From positions 6,510,501 through 6,574,500 of the forward strand of contig NC_086259.1 in assembly GCF_021018805.1 (NCBI RefSeq): a DNA stretch of 64,000 bases. Reading direction: 5' to 3'. Shown here piece after piece: positions 12,421-27,254 of the stretch. The DNA comes from Prinia subflava. Lineage: Eukaryota > Chordata > Aves > Passeriformes > Cisticolidae. How positions within the stretch are numbered: the stretch's first letter is position 1; every line of letters begins with the position of its first letter. The notes below the pieces were generated by a model, which saw only the letters and a program-made list of their open reading frames with translations, searched no databases and had not been told where the DNA came from. The translations under genes were made by a program, and so were the position numbers.

Positions 12421-15400
12421 TTGGGGATGGTCTAGAAACTCCTCTTGTCGACATCTGTTACTTACCCGCAGCTCTGCAGTGACCAGAGCCCGGCAGCCCC
12501 AGGAGAAACTGCAGAGCCACAGCACACTGCCTCTCTGTGCCCATCCCCTCCCTGCTGTGGGTAAGGGGTAAGGAAAAGGTGCCAATCTGCCTCTCCTCCC
12601 ACGCCAGGCTTCCAAACTGCACTGCCCAGCAGTAAGAGGGGAAGGCAGGGTGGGTCTCTTCCTGGAGCTGTAACAGTGATTCATCCCCACGGGAAAATTA
12701 CCAGCAACCCCACCACTTCCAAGTGACTGCCCTGGCATCAGATAGAGATCCCAGCTGTGACAACTGCCTGTGGTCCGTGACTGAGAGGCCTGGGTGCACA
12801 GGGGTGATGAGTGCTGCCCTTGCTGTCCCACCTCTGCTGAGGACACCTGTGCTGTCATCTGAGCTTCTGCACCGCACAAGTGACACTCCAGGAGAGGCAC
12901 AGACTAATCCAGAGACAGGCTTAGCCAAAGAGGCCAATATAGAACAATAGCCATTGTCTGGCAATTGGCAGGACTTAACAGAATGCTTTGTACAAAGATG
13001 TCTGTAATCCATAACTAATATCCTGTCTGTGTATATCATACACAAACGGTGGGTCAGTTGATAGAAGCTAATCCTAAGAACATTTCACACAAAACTGGAT
13101 TAGTACAATATGCTTTGCACTGAAAAATCATTCACAAACTTCAGCTCATGTAAAACCCGGGACTTTTTTTGGTTGGTTCTTCACACATCATACACTGCTT
13201 GTTTTACTGTGATCTGTATTACTTACCTATTCATATTAAAATGCTGTTCGAAGTATGCTTCATAAGAATTAACAGGCAAAATACTGCTGCCCAGAAAGTC
13301 TCTCTTTTAAATTTAAATGACAGCATAAATTATTATGCACATTTAGTTAAAGCCACAGGAAAAATCATGAGTACCAAGGACACAATCTGTCAGTTAAATG
13401 CATGAAAACCTGCAATCATTTCACTGATTTCGGGACTTTCTTTTCAAGTCTGTGCAGATCCAAGGCCACTGACATCATAGTTTGGGGTTCCCATCACAAA
13501 AATAAATTGTGAACTGCATTTACTAGTTTGACTGAGCCCCAAACCTTTGCAATATGTTTGGGAGTTTTCTACTGTCCCTTATAAAACTGATTACTGGTGT
13601 TCCTTAAATCTCTGGGATATTTAGATGTATGGATAAGATAAGCATGGATTAACTATGTCTGACTATGCATATCAATTGAGGAGAAAATTCTTCTCTGAGA
13701 TAAGGCAGCAGTGAAAACCCACAAGGCAGGACAGGCAAAGGCACAGAGGAGAGGGGGCTGAAGGTTTCTGACACTGCCACATGGTGGGACACACCATGGC
13801 AGGGAAAAGTTGGCTGGCTGAGGACAGGCAAGGAAAGACACGGCTGTGATACTGTGTGAAATGTCAGAGGCAGATGTACCAATTGAAATTTCATTTTTTT
13901 TTAATTTAGTAACTCTGCACAGCAACTTTCTTTATTGACATAAATGGAGAGCCAGGTCCCTGTAGCCCCATCCAGCAGAGGGTGGCACACAGCACCATCC
14001 CTGTGGAATGAGGGATGAGTAAAACCTTTCCTGCACAGCTGAGCAGTTATCATCCACTTGGCCAATCCAACAGTGAGATATTTTCACTGAGGAATTACAA
14101 AGCACCTCATAGAAGTTTGTTGCAGGTATCCCAAGCACAATTTCCTATGCCTGAAGGAGAGAGCATTAATGCACCGAGGGCTGCACACTCACTGTAGTTC
14201 CCTATTCTAAACACAGAAGTTTATGGAGTTTCTAGTATTGCTCAGAAATGGAATGCAGCTTAGAAAATACCATGAACAGAGTTATTTATGCTGTAGTTTT
14301 TAGGGGTACCTATCATAGGTGAAAATGATACTTGAATTTCTTCATAGGAGAACTAGTTCTGGACTGCTAACCACGGATCCAGAATGGAATGGATCCTTGA
14401 GAGGAGAGTGACAGCATGATAAATAAAGTGCTCACCGAGAATACCAGGGAGCAATGAATGACACGTACTGATCAATGAACTCTCAAGCATGTTTTTAGCC
14501 ATCAGTTTATTGTTATTAATACTTTAACTTAATCTCCAGCTTTAAAATAAACCATAATGCATTCACTGCTGTCTTTCAGATTTGATTTCTCGTCTCTAAA
14601 ACATTGAATCAGAAACACAATACAAGAATGACAAAATTTCACCAATGTCATAAACCCTTTGAAATTAATTACTTATTCTTGGGAAGGGATTGGACTTGGG
14701 TGAGCACAGGGGAAGGTCTTGTCTCACCTGCCCACCCTGAGGCCCAGTGACACTCTCCCAGTGTCACCTGAAACAGTACACAGTGGCCTCTTGAGACTAA
14801 ACCTCACCATGCAGTTAGAGAGCATTCAGTTAAAAAGAACACCAAGGAGCAGACCTGAAACTGGGTGATGCTCAGACATTTCCATACTGGTTTCTAACTC
14901 CCTGACCTCCCAGTGCAAAGCCATACCCTGTACCTGCTCCCACCTGAACATTATCTGAAATAAGTGACATTAAGGTTTTGGCTGCATTTGGCTGGCTGCT
15001 GGGTTGCACCAGCACTGTGATCCAGTGAAGTGCAGAGGTTACCTAATTATTCTGATATTGCCAATAAGATCTTGAGCAATATGCCAAGGGCTCTACAACA
15101 CTAATAAGAATTCAGCTCCTTCATCACTTAGGAAGAACCCGTATCATAACGCCTGGTTTGGATTTCATGTTGTGATTGTTTTACATTTATTTGACTTTTA
15201 CATTGTTGGGCTTTTTATGGTTTTGTTTTTGTTTAAATGAGAGCACTTTGCTGCATTCAAACCTGAAAAACTGTATTAGCTCCATGTAAAGCAAAGCTTC
15301 CTTCAGCTCCAGCCAAAATACTGAAACATCTCATCCGTGGAAGAGCATCCTATTCCCATCTACTGCCAATCATAATAATTCATAAAGGGTGCCACAGAGA

Positions 15401-17323
15401 TTTGAATGTACCATTTGATCACTTTTTCAGCTCTTGCCAGTGTGTTACAAGAGCAGTGTGTTGCAAGAAGATCAAACCAGAAAGCTATCAATGCTCAGGT
15501 ATCAATATACATAATTTCTAGAATAAAAAAACCTCCAGTTAATATAAAATAATTGCGGAAAATGTTGGCAAATTAAAGATGGTTGTTAAAGATTCCAAAA
15601 ATATTTTTGCTTTCAGCAAAATACATTTTTAATTACTTTCCTACTAGCTGTCATTTTTCATAAACCAGTCTAGACAACTCGTGCCAAATCATGCAAAAAC
15701 TGATCTCAATGAAATGCTTTCCTTTAGCACCAAAGACCAGAAAGTGTTCTCATTCTTCCTTTTTTATTTTTTTTCTTTTTAATATGTGGAGTTTAATAAA
15801 ACACTTCTAGATAAACTTTTCTGTTTGTGGAGTGTTAAAAAAAAGGTCAAAATTTCCCTTTAAAAATGGGGTCCATTTAAATATTAAATAATACCAAATA
15901 ATTATTTTTCCAGTTTAGATATACACTTGAAAATATAAATATACACATCCATGTCTCATTTTTGTTCTCCTCCGAATTCAAACCTTTTTGCAAAACATAT
16001 TATTACCCTAGCAAAATCTGCATCAACACTTATAAGATGTACATATATGTTTCCACCACACCTTAGATCTCATTTATGTTGAACATACTGGAAAGGAGGG
16101 AGAAATAATGAAAAATAATCTGAATTTCTATTTGTTTTCCACTTTTAACTGGAATTATTAAACTGAGCTGTAGCATTCAGAAGTAAGGAATTATGTAAAA
16201 GTAGATTTCGCTTTCAGCATCATAATCAATGTCCAAATCTAAAATTGATATAATTGACTATTAATTAATTCCCTTGATATTTTCATTAGCACATCCAAGC
16301 AACAAGTCTTCTGTTTGGCACTTCTGAATTATTCAGGAAGTACTCAGATTGCTATAATGAAGGCGTTACTGCCTGATACTATGCTGGTTAATACAGTTAA
16401 ATTCAAGGCATGCTTTTATTTTTCTATTCTGATTGGACAACTAAAGATTTCCCTAAAGATATGTGAAATGCAATTTCAGAGACACATACTAAAAAAAAAT
16501 TAAAAAGTCAAGAAAAATGTCCAAAAATATTTTTTTTTCTGAAAATAATCTAGCTCTATACTTTCAATAATTGTAGCTTAATGCAATGAGGAGGGTTGCT
16601 ATGGGTGGCAACTAAATGTGTTTTGAAATCTCCTTAGGGCTCAGGAACTGCCCCACAGTCCTCCAGAGCCCAAAATGTTTGCAGCAGCCTGACTGCCTGA
16701 ATGACAAACAGAGATTTACCAGTGCCATTGCCTTTTCCATTTATCTCTCCGTTAGCGATGTGATCACAACTCTCAGAAATACTCCTAAAAATCACTGAGG
16801 AATGACTGGGGGCTTCACCCAGGTAAATCCAGCCTGATGTCAAATGTTGATTTTTGCCAGGGTGAAGGCTCCAGGACTGGTCTAACCAGGAGGAAGTTAG
16901 GAGTATTCTTTCTACACTCCTTGTGGTTGTGTCAAAAGCCAGGAAAGCTGGTAGGGCACGTGCCAAACTTGGCAGTTTTGTATCCTTTCTTAACACTGGG
17001 GTTTCTTTTCTTGTAAGGTACTAAGTGGCAGAAATCCCATAAATCTTGCCATTCCAAAAAGAAAAAGCTTGAGGGGACTGGGTGGTACGTTTGATGGATG
17101 CACTGTCCTTAATGCACTAGCCTTTTCCCTAAGGGATTATGGTTTTGAATTTAGTGCAGAGAATGAACTGTTCCTCCACTGATGGCAGTAAAAGTTTATC
17201 AGCAAAGGAGAGTTTTACCTTTCAGATCATCACTGTGTTCTCTGACATCATCTTACTCTGTACAGATCTTTCAGTGCCACTCACCAAACCAATAAACAGC
17301 CACTACACAGGCAACTCAGGTTG
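12421..17323. other. intergenic spacer, no gene
   Basis: No gene is supported. Open frames near 12352-13045 overlap on opposite strands and lack recognisable domains. 15480-16560 is AT-rich with short A and T runs. Confidence 0.55.
15438..15470. repeat. two-copy 16-bp tandem repeat
   Basis: CAGTGTGTTACAAGAG is followed directly by CAGTGTGTTGCAAGAA. The pair differs at two positions and is preceded by CTCTTGC, so CTCTTG/CAAGAG can also pair as a short hairpin. Confidence 0.8.
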
Positions 17324-17386
17324 TTTTTTCTTTTTTTTTTTTTTTTTCTTTTTTTTTCTTTTTTTTTCTTTTTTTTCTTTTTTTTT
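17324..17386. repeat. T-rich low-complexity tract, (T6-16 C)n
   Basis: Runs of 6 to about 17 T are separated by single C residues. No retroelement body could be recognised on either side to explain it as an A-tail. Confidence 0.95.
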
Positions 17387-18607
17387 AAACAGAATGCTAC
17401 TAGTCCTAATTAATTTAATATTTGTCACTTGGGCACTATCTCCCATATGACAATCTCCAAAGACCTCACAAAGATTAATGACACCCCATTATATCAATGA
17501 AGCAGAAAGAACAAGAATGAGTTCTCCCCTCACTGAAATGCATTCTCATCTGGGGGAACACGACATCCTCTTAAAGTGTTATAACATGGAGGAATTGGGC
17601 CTTGGGGAAAGAAGAACCACCCGGTTCCTAGGAGTGAAATCCTGGTCCTACAGCTCTGAGGTTGATGTTATCAGGAGGTGGTCACTGAGTGGGCAGTTCC
17701 TCCCAAGCCTGCTATGGGACCCTGTGGCTGCAGGAAGACGTGGCACAGCTGAAACGTAGGAAAGAGGAGGAAGTTTTGCTGATAGTCCTTAAGAAGGAGA
17801 CTTTAGTACCACAAATCAACATTGACAGGGACACAGGGGCAGATACTGCCCTGAAAAGCAGAACTAAATTCTGGTTTTTGAAACAGAATGAGAAAACACA
17901 TGTCACCTTCAAACACTGAAATCATCCTGTCCCTGTGCAGAAGGCTGATCCACAATCCATGTGATTACCAGCCCTGACCAAAAATCTCAGGGATGCAGTA
18001 AAGGAGATTCCATGTCACCATTCCTGCCTAGCCCTTCAGGAAAGGGGCTCCTTTACCATGGGGAATTGCCCTGGGCTGACATGGAGGGGTTGTTCTGGTT
18101 GGAGGAGAGGAGGGGCCCTACAGCCATCAGTGCCAGCCTGGCTCTGGGGTTGTTGCCTGCCCCACATCAGTGTCCAGGACAGCAGAGGAAGGACATTCAC
18201 ACTTCTCCTTCTTCCATGGCCACCCCACCAGTACAACCTGAATCCTGACCTCTCTTTTTATAGTTCCTGTATCGATGGCTGCACTTTGAAATATAAAAAC
18301 TATGTCATTCAATGTTTAAAAAGAGCTTCTTCATACACACTGGACAGCTTTATCAGTTAATTTGAACTTGCTGAAAAAAAAGCCACATTTTTAGATTTGA
18401 TCCTCCTGGTCTTAAAATATTAATCAGACACATGCTCAGTATTTTTTTTTTTTAATCCAACTGTCTCTAGAATGCTTATTGACAATTTACAAAAAGAGGT
18501 TAGAAAATAGTAAAGGGAAATATGTAAGTAATTATGGTTCTAGTATTGCGGGGCCAAGTGAAGTAAATTAATGTGATGCAAACATTTTGTGGATTTGTTT
18601 AATTATT

Positions 18608-18643
18608 TGCAAGTACAGTTAAATCTGCAAGTACAATTAAATC
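18608..18643. repeat. 18-bp tandem duplication with NKX2-like sites
   Basis: TGCAAGTACAGTTAAATC is followed directly by TGCAAGTACAATTAAATC, with one difference. Each copy has a CAAGTAC core resembling NKX2-class homeodomain sites and a TTAAAT stretch. The surrounding DNA is AT-rich with several TAAT motifs. Confidence 0.8.
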
Positions 18644-20395
18644 ACAGTGCAGTAGATGGGGGGTTATAAATGGGAATGTTCCTAATGAGTCTTTTCAGAA
18701 CACTCAAAATTCTTTGTGAAATACAGATTTATTTCCAGGTTGTTTATATCCACTTGCTGAATAGATGTAGCACGCAGCTGTGGCTACATTCCAAAAGCTT
18801 AGGAACAACTTTCAGTTAGCTACCAATGAAATTCTCCTTATGCCAGTGATCATCAGAAGGCCTTTCCCTCTTTGTTTCCCACGGATCTTCCCTAAAGAGC
18901 TGATGCAGACCTTGTGGAGAATTGTGTGGCCCAGCAGAGCAAAACGAGCCAAAGGGAATTTCACTGGCTCTGGGTGGTACCTACAGTGATTTCTGATCTG
19001 CTTGAGGAGTTGCTTTCTGTGGATTCTGGATACCCACCAGGGTATTCATATTCCAAATCTAAGAATACACAAATCTTGGAGCGTCCCTGAAAAGCTGCAG
19101 CATTACAGCTCTGCCACCACTGGAGTCAGTGACTTCATCCCAGAGCTCTCAGACCACAGCCTACAACTTTAGAGAATTGAATCCTAAATTACTACAGTGT
19201 CACACAAAACTAACTGCTTTTGTTTAAATACATAAGATGATATGGGGCTCCTGCTAAACTGAAAATAATGTGACAAACAAAGAATTTTCTTTTCTAAAAT
19301 ATATTGTAATCGGCAATTCAATGTCCTGAAATTATAGTTCAGATTTCAAGTTTATATTCAAATACTGTATAATTTTTCCTCTTTTTCATGAAGAATTACA
19401 AAAAGAAAAAAAAAACAAAACCTGACCCACAAAGTATTATGAGAGGTGTCCAACATATCTTGAGCTCTGAACAGTCAAAATAATTCCAAACCTAAAGGAT
19501 ATTCAGTTACATTTGTACCTGTCTGAGCACTGTATAGCATGAAATACCCCCTATGCAACGGAACTCATCGAGATCTTTCTGTCTGCAACTCACAGAGTTG
19601 AGACATGTTTTGAAAATTCATCTTTGAGTTTGGTTCTTCAAAGAAATCCTGAGAAGAGGTGAAAATGGAGAGACTGTTCGAAACACTCCAAAAGGCCTGT
19701 GTTCTTCCAGAGACTATTAATTACCAACTGAGCTGCCAATCCCTTCAGAAATGGATCAAAAAGCCACAGAAAGCAGTGACTTAGCAAAAAGCAACTTCCT
19801 AGGTTTTGTTTTATTTAGAGAGAAACTTTTTTTCTCTTTTTTTTTTTTTTTTTGCATTTCCAGGAATTTCACAACTAGTGGCAGATGTTCTGTGTTGCAC
19901 AGGCTCTTACTCTTTTAAGGGGATGAGCAAACATGCATAGTATTCAATAATGCATAGGAATGTCATACCTTTCAGGCATTGCCCCACCCCTGTGAGGCCA
20001 TCAGCCTTTGATATTTCTAGGTTTAATATTACTTGAGACCAATCAACCACAAAATTTGTTTTTTCTTGATCTTTCTCCAAAATCCATAGCATATCAGCAT
20101 TACTGATTACAGCTTGGCATCATTTTGGGTAGGTACTCCACTCATGCTGGGTGGGGCTTTGGAGGGAGAAGGGTGGCTTGGTTGTTTTTTTTTGATGAGG
20201 AGAAAAAATCCTGACCCTGAGGAACCCAGCTTTGTGCTGCTGAGGCTTTGGTGTACAAAGTGGAGACAGAGCAGGAGTCCTGCCTGCCTGCCTGAGTTCT
20301 GATTGACCTGCAGGAGGATGTGTGAGAGCCTGCCTGTGGGGGAGGGACATTATCAGCAAGTGAGGGATGTGCTACTAGCCTTTAAATTGAAAGCT

Positions 20396-20420
20396 TTATA
20401 AAAGCTCTGTGCTTTTATAA
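20396..20420. repeat. perfect 10-bp inverted repeat (hairpin) with 5-nt loop
   Basis: TTATAAAAGC, loop TCTGT, GCTTTTATAA. Both arms contain a TATA-box-like string, one on each strand. No transcript or terminator context is visible. Confidence 0.85.
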
Positions 20421-23400
20421 CTGATGTTTTATAGATGTAAAGTGTTCACAGCCTCGGTGACAGCATCCACCATACCTTTCTGAAATGAACAGGCACCTGA
20501 CCTCAGCTGGGTCTTTGATGTGGTGGCTGCAGCTCTCACTATGTAAATATGTTTATTTGCCACAGAAGCCAGTTCTTTAGGATGAATGACTATGATTGCT
20601 CCCCTACAGGGATATGAGAGCATGGGGGGAATTTCCACAAGCAGAAGCCTCTCTGACCACTTGTGTTTTGTACATCTTTGTACATCTGATGGGAATCACT
20701 GTCCAAAACACTACTGAGAGTTACATATGCATGTTGTTTTCTATCTGCTTCCCTATATACCCAGTTTTCATCAGTTCAGAAACTTGGATAAGCTCCTTCT
20801 ATCCAAGGAGATGGAAGGAGTTTGGCTCCTTCTCTGCTAAACTGAGATGGAATAAGATTTTAAATAATCTGAAAAATAATTAGAAAAAAAATCACTACAT
20901 TTTTAAAACAGTTCCAATAAATAGTGCTTTAGATGTCACTCATTATTTTAAGATTATTTTAAATTGATTGCTGTTTCCAAAAATCAATACTACCCACATA
21001 TCCCCTAGGTATTACTCTCCATTCAGGACACAGGCCAGGCTCCCACTTCTCCCATGGGTGAATCTTTTGCAGAATTAGGACTAAAACTACAAAAGATCTG
21101 CTTGTAATGCTATTAAAGCAACACAGGTGTAGTAAAGCACCTAGGATGTGACACAAGGAATCGATGGGTTAAACAGATCTTTTTTCAGGTTTAGGATTTG
21201 TACGAGGAAATGATGTACATGTAGCCAGGCTCCGGTGTGCACTCTGACAATGGCTCTCCTCCTTATCTAGAATCTTTTAATAAAGTGTTAATTATAAAGG
21301 CTTCTCAACTCATTGTTTAGAGTCCTAAAGAGAAGCACACTTTTCCTGTCAAACATGAAGGGTTTGCAGCAAGGGAATTTGTCTTGTAGCAGTAAGCTGT
21401 ATTTTCCTGGCAAGTGATTAATTTAAATGGGCTGGAGCTGCCCTGACATCCTGCAGGCCCCAGGGTCCCTGCTCTGAGAGAGACCACAGCAAACCACGCC
21501 AGAGACCTGCCACTGGTGCTGTGCCTTGGAGGAGGGTGTTTGCAGAATTTTATAGGTAGGGCAGATGCCCATGTTGAGCCTTTTCCTAGCAAGACTCAGT
21601 GACCAAACACTGCCCAGGGGAAAGGGAAAGAACAGCACATTTAATCCGTGCTCAAGCCTGCAGGTCTGTGATCTGTTGTTTGGTGAGGGATGGCGTGCAG
21701 GTCACCTCCTCCAGACCACTCATTACTGTAAACACCTCTGCCATGTCCTCTGGTGTCACTGGGAGAGTAAACAGGTTGGCAGATAATTGCAAAATGACCT
21801 GTAATATGCAATATCAATATGTACTTCCATTAACTTTAGCCAAGTTAGAAAGTGTGAAGTTTAGAAAAGCGTGGGGGAAAGAAAAAAATATTCAGCATGT
21901 GAAAGCAGCACTGTCTCTAGTATGACACACTGTGTAAAGTGAGCCTTCAAAGGAAAAATAATATCACTTTGTAATGCTGATATTTTGCTGAGTTATTTAT
22001 TTTATGACAAAAAAGCATTGTGCTATGTGAACAAATATGAATTTACTACCTTTAAATAAGCAAATAAGAAAACAAAAATAGATCACCATAGAAAACTTCC
22101 TGTAATACTTTCAATAGATGATCTTAAAAAGGAATTAACTGGGAAAAAGTCTAGGTTATTCTATTATTTTCCCTGATCTGTTAGAGTATAACCTTAACTC
22201 CTTGGCCAGGTGTTCATTGCTAAGAGCAGGCAGTCCCTTCATGCTTTTGTTTCTTTCAGACATGAGCCAGCCCTGCAATAAACTCACCCAACTACTCCTT
22301 CTCACTCTGCTGAGGTGAGTGGGGTTCAGCCGGGCCAGTGCCAAAGAACAGCAGTGCCCTGAGGTTCAAAGCTCTGAGTCATCAGCTCCAAGTATTCTCA
22401 GAAAAAGACATTAATTGCAACTTCAATTTTGACATCGATAAGGTAAAACAGAAAAAAAAATAGAATTGGTTAAGAAAGAAAAACATAGCTAAGGCTTTAG
22501 ACATGTCTGAACTTCAGTATTTCTTTTTTTTTTTTTCTGAATGGAGAACTAGAAGAACAGAGGAAGTTTCTGAGACCCATATGGGCACTAGGACTGGTTG
22601 TACTTCACCCTTTAACCAATTAACTGCATCTGCACCCATTTTTTTTGTCAGTGCAGGAGAGCACAGCAGGGAAACCTTTGAAAGAGAGGTCCTGAAAAAG
22701 CAGGCTAAGAGCAAAACTGCCTTTTATAGACGGCTCTGTGTTTCTGATCTCACAAACCCATGTCATACAATTTCTGTTGGCAAATTTATTCCTGCATATC
22801 TTGCACCATTAGAGGCAGTTATTGGTAGAGGATTATTATATAGTTCTGTTGCAGCAGCACCCAGACAGTCCAGACACAGGGCAAATCACCTCTGCACAAG
22901 GTGGGAACCCTCTGGAAAGTGGTAGCTGTGGTTGGAGGCATTCACAGCATGCCTGAAAGCAGGTCTGAGGGATACAGGCTGAATTCACACAATGGCTGAT
23001 GGATATAAACACTTACATGCTGTCCAGGCAAACATTTAAACACACTGTTAAGTGACTTACTGAGCTGAGAGATGGCTGACCAGAATCACTTAATTGTGTC
23101 AATGTGAATGTGTCTGTTTTAACCCCAGTCTAACTCTCTCAGCTACTACATCTTCCTCATATACAGAAATCTATGTTCCTCTCCGGATCCACTGCTCTCT
23201 GATCAGTACAATGAACCAGAAAAAAAGTTTGCAAACACAATCTAATTCACATTTAAGGACACCTGAGGAGCCCCAGCGCCCTCTATTTGCAACAAACCAT
23301 TTTGCTAAGAACATTTGCTGTTAATGATCCTTGCTATTAAAATATGCCCATTTTGGCATGGTAACTCTTTCTGTGCCTGAGGTTTGCACTTCCACCAGGC

Positions 23401-26400
23401 TGTCATCTTTATTCACAACGTGTTTTTCACCACAATTCCAGACATTGCAATGGTAGACATCATTTTATCTTGTACTTTTTGGACAAGATCTCTTACATAG
23501 TTGCCCCAAGTGTCACACTAGGAACAGGCTCATCATCCTCCAAGACATACAATCACAAAACAGAAGCTGGCAGTGCTGCATACCCTAACATCTGCTGCTG
23601 CAAGGACTCTGCACAAAGGCACTTCAGAGCATGTCATCCAGAAGGGCTGCAGTGACAGTCCTAACCCATGCCTTGCAACTCAAGTTCTTGAGTAATTTTT
23701 GCAACCACTACAGATACTGCACATATTTTACATTAAAGATGAGAAAAATTACTGTATACATTATGCCTGTACATGGATGTTTCATGAACTCTTCTGCTGT
23801 TTGCCTTTCAGTACTGGCAGATAAGCATTGTGATTCTACCCTAGATTTTTTTATTGAGCAATGCTATGAAAAGATTAATTAATTTGCATACAATATAAAT
23901 CCACATTCATCTTTTATTATTGCACAATCAGGGAGCTTTAATGTAACAAATTCAAGTGCTACATGCTTTGATTGCTCTTTGTAAAAATACTTAAATACCG
24001 CTCATTTGGAAAGAATCTTATGGAAGTTTTCTAAGTGATATAGGTGCTATTTGGGAAAACTTTCCTTATAAAATCTCTGTATAGTATTAGGCTTTCTGAT
24101 ACTCCAAATTCTCTAGGTGCTGAGTATCTCAACAAGAAGAATGCTTATAAATGTTTTCGTTTTAAATGACCAAACTGAACAAGGGAGAGAAAAACATAAA
24201 ATTAGCTGATACTTGGGATATATGGTCTATCATGTATAGAGGTGTAAGTAGTAATTTAAAATATATTATTGATTTTGCTAGAGAACTTAAATTATTACTA
24301 GAGTACATAATCTATTTAGGATTAGCACTAAGAGCATGACTTCCAATAATCACTAACCCCCTTTAGATGCAAATTCACCAAAGTTATTTGAAAGTTTATA
24401 TAAATAACCTTTTAAAGTATTATAACTAAGGAAGTAGAAAATGCTGGAGAAATGTGATTTAAGTTACAAACCTCTTACATGACAAAAAACAAACCAGAAT
24501 TCTTTTAAGCGCAACACTTTGACAATAAGTCTGTTTCTTTTCATAACTTTTCAAATAAAAATATTATTTCTGGGAAGCTTCTTTCAATGCAATAAGGTTT
24601 CCTTCTGCACACTTTCCTTTGGGCTCTTGCAAGAACAACAAAACATCATAAATAAAAAAGACATATCAGCTTAAGACGAAGCAGCATTTCCACTTTGCCT
24701 AGAATTTCCAGCCTGGTTTTAAAACTTGAAGAAATTTAGATGAGGGTTGGAAAGGATACTGACATTTTGAGTGATTAGCTGAAGAGCACTGAAATATCTT
24801 AATTACTTACTGGTAGCAGGGTATTGGTAACTGCAGCTCGGTAAAGGAAGGGGGAGATAAAATGCTTTCTTAAGCACATATGTGATTCTATGTAAATCTG
24901 AACTGCTGCCTGAAATGTTTGCCAATAAAGATGAAAGTCCCACAACATAGTCACAACATGATATCTATCATATGGCTTCCTGGCTGTTGTGTATGTTTTT
25001 GCTGTGTGTAATTGACTGTGTTGGTGTTTGCACTACCTAGAATTTGCATATTAGCTCAAACACAGTGTTCTTGGTGGGCTGGATCCTGTGAGCTCCCCGG
25101 GAGGGATCCAGCTGCCCTGAATCAAGGGACACCAACACAGGGCTCTCTGGAGGTGCTGAGGGCTGCATCCATGTTCCCACATTTGTCATCCATGGAACAG
25201 AAGGTGGGCAAGCACACCCATTTGTAGTGGCACAAGAGGGAATGTTGAGACTTCAGCCTTCAGACTGAAATACATCAGCTCAGGAGATGACAAAATATGG
25301 GCTCCACCACAGCCAAGGTTTGGGTTATTCCAGAGGCAAAGTGGTGATGGATACAGGAGTAGAGCTATGAGAGTTAGTTTACTTTCCAAATACCACCATG
25401 GATAAGAGTTTCTCCCTTCCTGACCTTTTGTAATCTAAAAAACACAAACCTGTGTTTCTGGAAATTGGATTGGAAATTTCTATGAATTGATTCTGCCAAC
25501 AAAGCCAGTGAGAACAGGGAAAAATTTCATGTGGAAATCCAGCAGCCACCAACTCTTACAAACATAAAGTCAGGATCATCTTATTACCCTCACTGAAGTG
25601 ATTTCCCTCAATCCAAACAATTGTGCTCTGCTGTCAGTCCTGGGCTATCCAGTAATCATCCGTCTGTTCTCCTACCTCTTCCTCTGCTCACACCACTAGC
25701 ACAAAGCAGCTGTGATGAATCAGGGATGCAAAAAGGGATTTTATCCACTAAGCAAGTACAAATCATTAATAGAAATTACCTTAGTGTATGACTTGGCTGC
25801 TTCTTGTGATGCAGCTACATATGTCGCAGCATGTAGGAGAAAGAGGCACAGCAGATGCTACTGGAAGCAAAATCCTGAGAAGGAAAGATGGCATGTTGCT
25901 AGCAGCTCTGGTTAGAGGGGGATGAAAGAAGAAGATGCAGCACTTACTGGACCTGCTGCTGTTGCTATTGAAGCATCTGCTCCATTACCATGATTAAAGA
26001 ATGTGTTTCCACTGCTACTGCTGCTACTTCCCTGTTTTGCTTTTTCTATGCTTCATTTTTTTTATTATTTTCTCGTGAATGAAAGGAAATCTATAAGGTC
26101 TCTAAACAGGTTCACGTTATGGGCACACAGGGAGGGTGCAGGGATGGGAGAAAAGGATTCCTACGCAGAGATGCATCAACACTCTCCTTGAGTATGTAAC
26201 AAGTTAATGATCCATTTAAAAATAAAATCTTGACCACCAGTTAATAAGGCCTCCTATAGCAAATTCCAGCATAAACAAACACTCATAGAGCAAGTGTGAA
26301 GTTCAGGGTAGGGTCAGAGTATTTAAGGCAGATAAGTGCAAAATCTGGATTCTAGTCCATACTTTCCCAGACTGAAGCATCCTAAAATACCATATCTAAT

Positions 26401-27254
26401 TAATCAGAACATCTTTCTGACTCACTCCTCAACAATTACCCAGGCAGAGAGAAGTAGCATGTAATCAAAGGCTGTAAAAGGGTCCTCCTGTATTCTGTGC
26501 CTATCACGTGCCTAACACAAAACATGATTTAGTTTGTGACTAGATGCAGACTGCAAGGATATCAGATTAAACCAGGAGAATATGGTAAATTTTCGGTGAT
26601 GGGACAGCAAAGTCAGTGAGTTGGAATTTGTGCTGCTCTGTACCAGAGGAAACACAGTGCCAGCCTTCCCAACAAGGACCTGCTGACAAAAATCAGGGCT
26701 CAAGCCTGATGGGTGCTGGAGGGAAAGGTCCCAGCACCAGAAACCAGTGACAATGTCCAGTCCATAAAGCCTCAGCCTCCCTGTCTCCAAAGGAGCAACT
26801 GCTCATCACAACAGAGAAGGGGGCCAGAAAGCTGAATCGACTTTTATTTATAAGGTCTTTGATGCTCTTTTCCCTGCAGGTTGTGTATGTATGCATCTTC
26901 ACACACACATTCCCACACTACCTGCCTAAGCAGGGGCCATGAAAGCATCTTAAAATCATGGCCCCAGCTGCCCAGCTGTGGGTAATGTGGCTCAGGCACG
27001 CAGGGCAGAGACTTTGCTGCACACAGATGTCACTCCAGAAAAAAATGAATGAGTTAGAGGTGCCCTGACAGATGTCCTCAAGGCTATGTCCTGCAAAGAC
27101 ATAGGGCTACCAGCCTGGAACAGCACATTTAAACAAGAGTTTAGCTCCTCTGAATTACACCATGATACCCGAAAACACATTGTAAGGTCTTAAACCACTT
27201 TGGGTCCAGAACAGGCCTAAGGACATTAACTCCTCGAGGTGGTTAAGGCTCTTG

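Larger units (their letters stand above)
17387..27254. other. intergenic spacer, no gene
   Basis: About 10 kb without a supportable gene. Small features listed separately are an 18-bp tandem duplication at 18608 and a perfect hairpin at 20396. Further T runs lie at 19837-19853 and 22524-22536. Short frames throughout (under 145 codons) show no recognisable domains. Confidence 0.55.
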
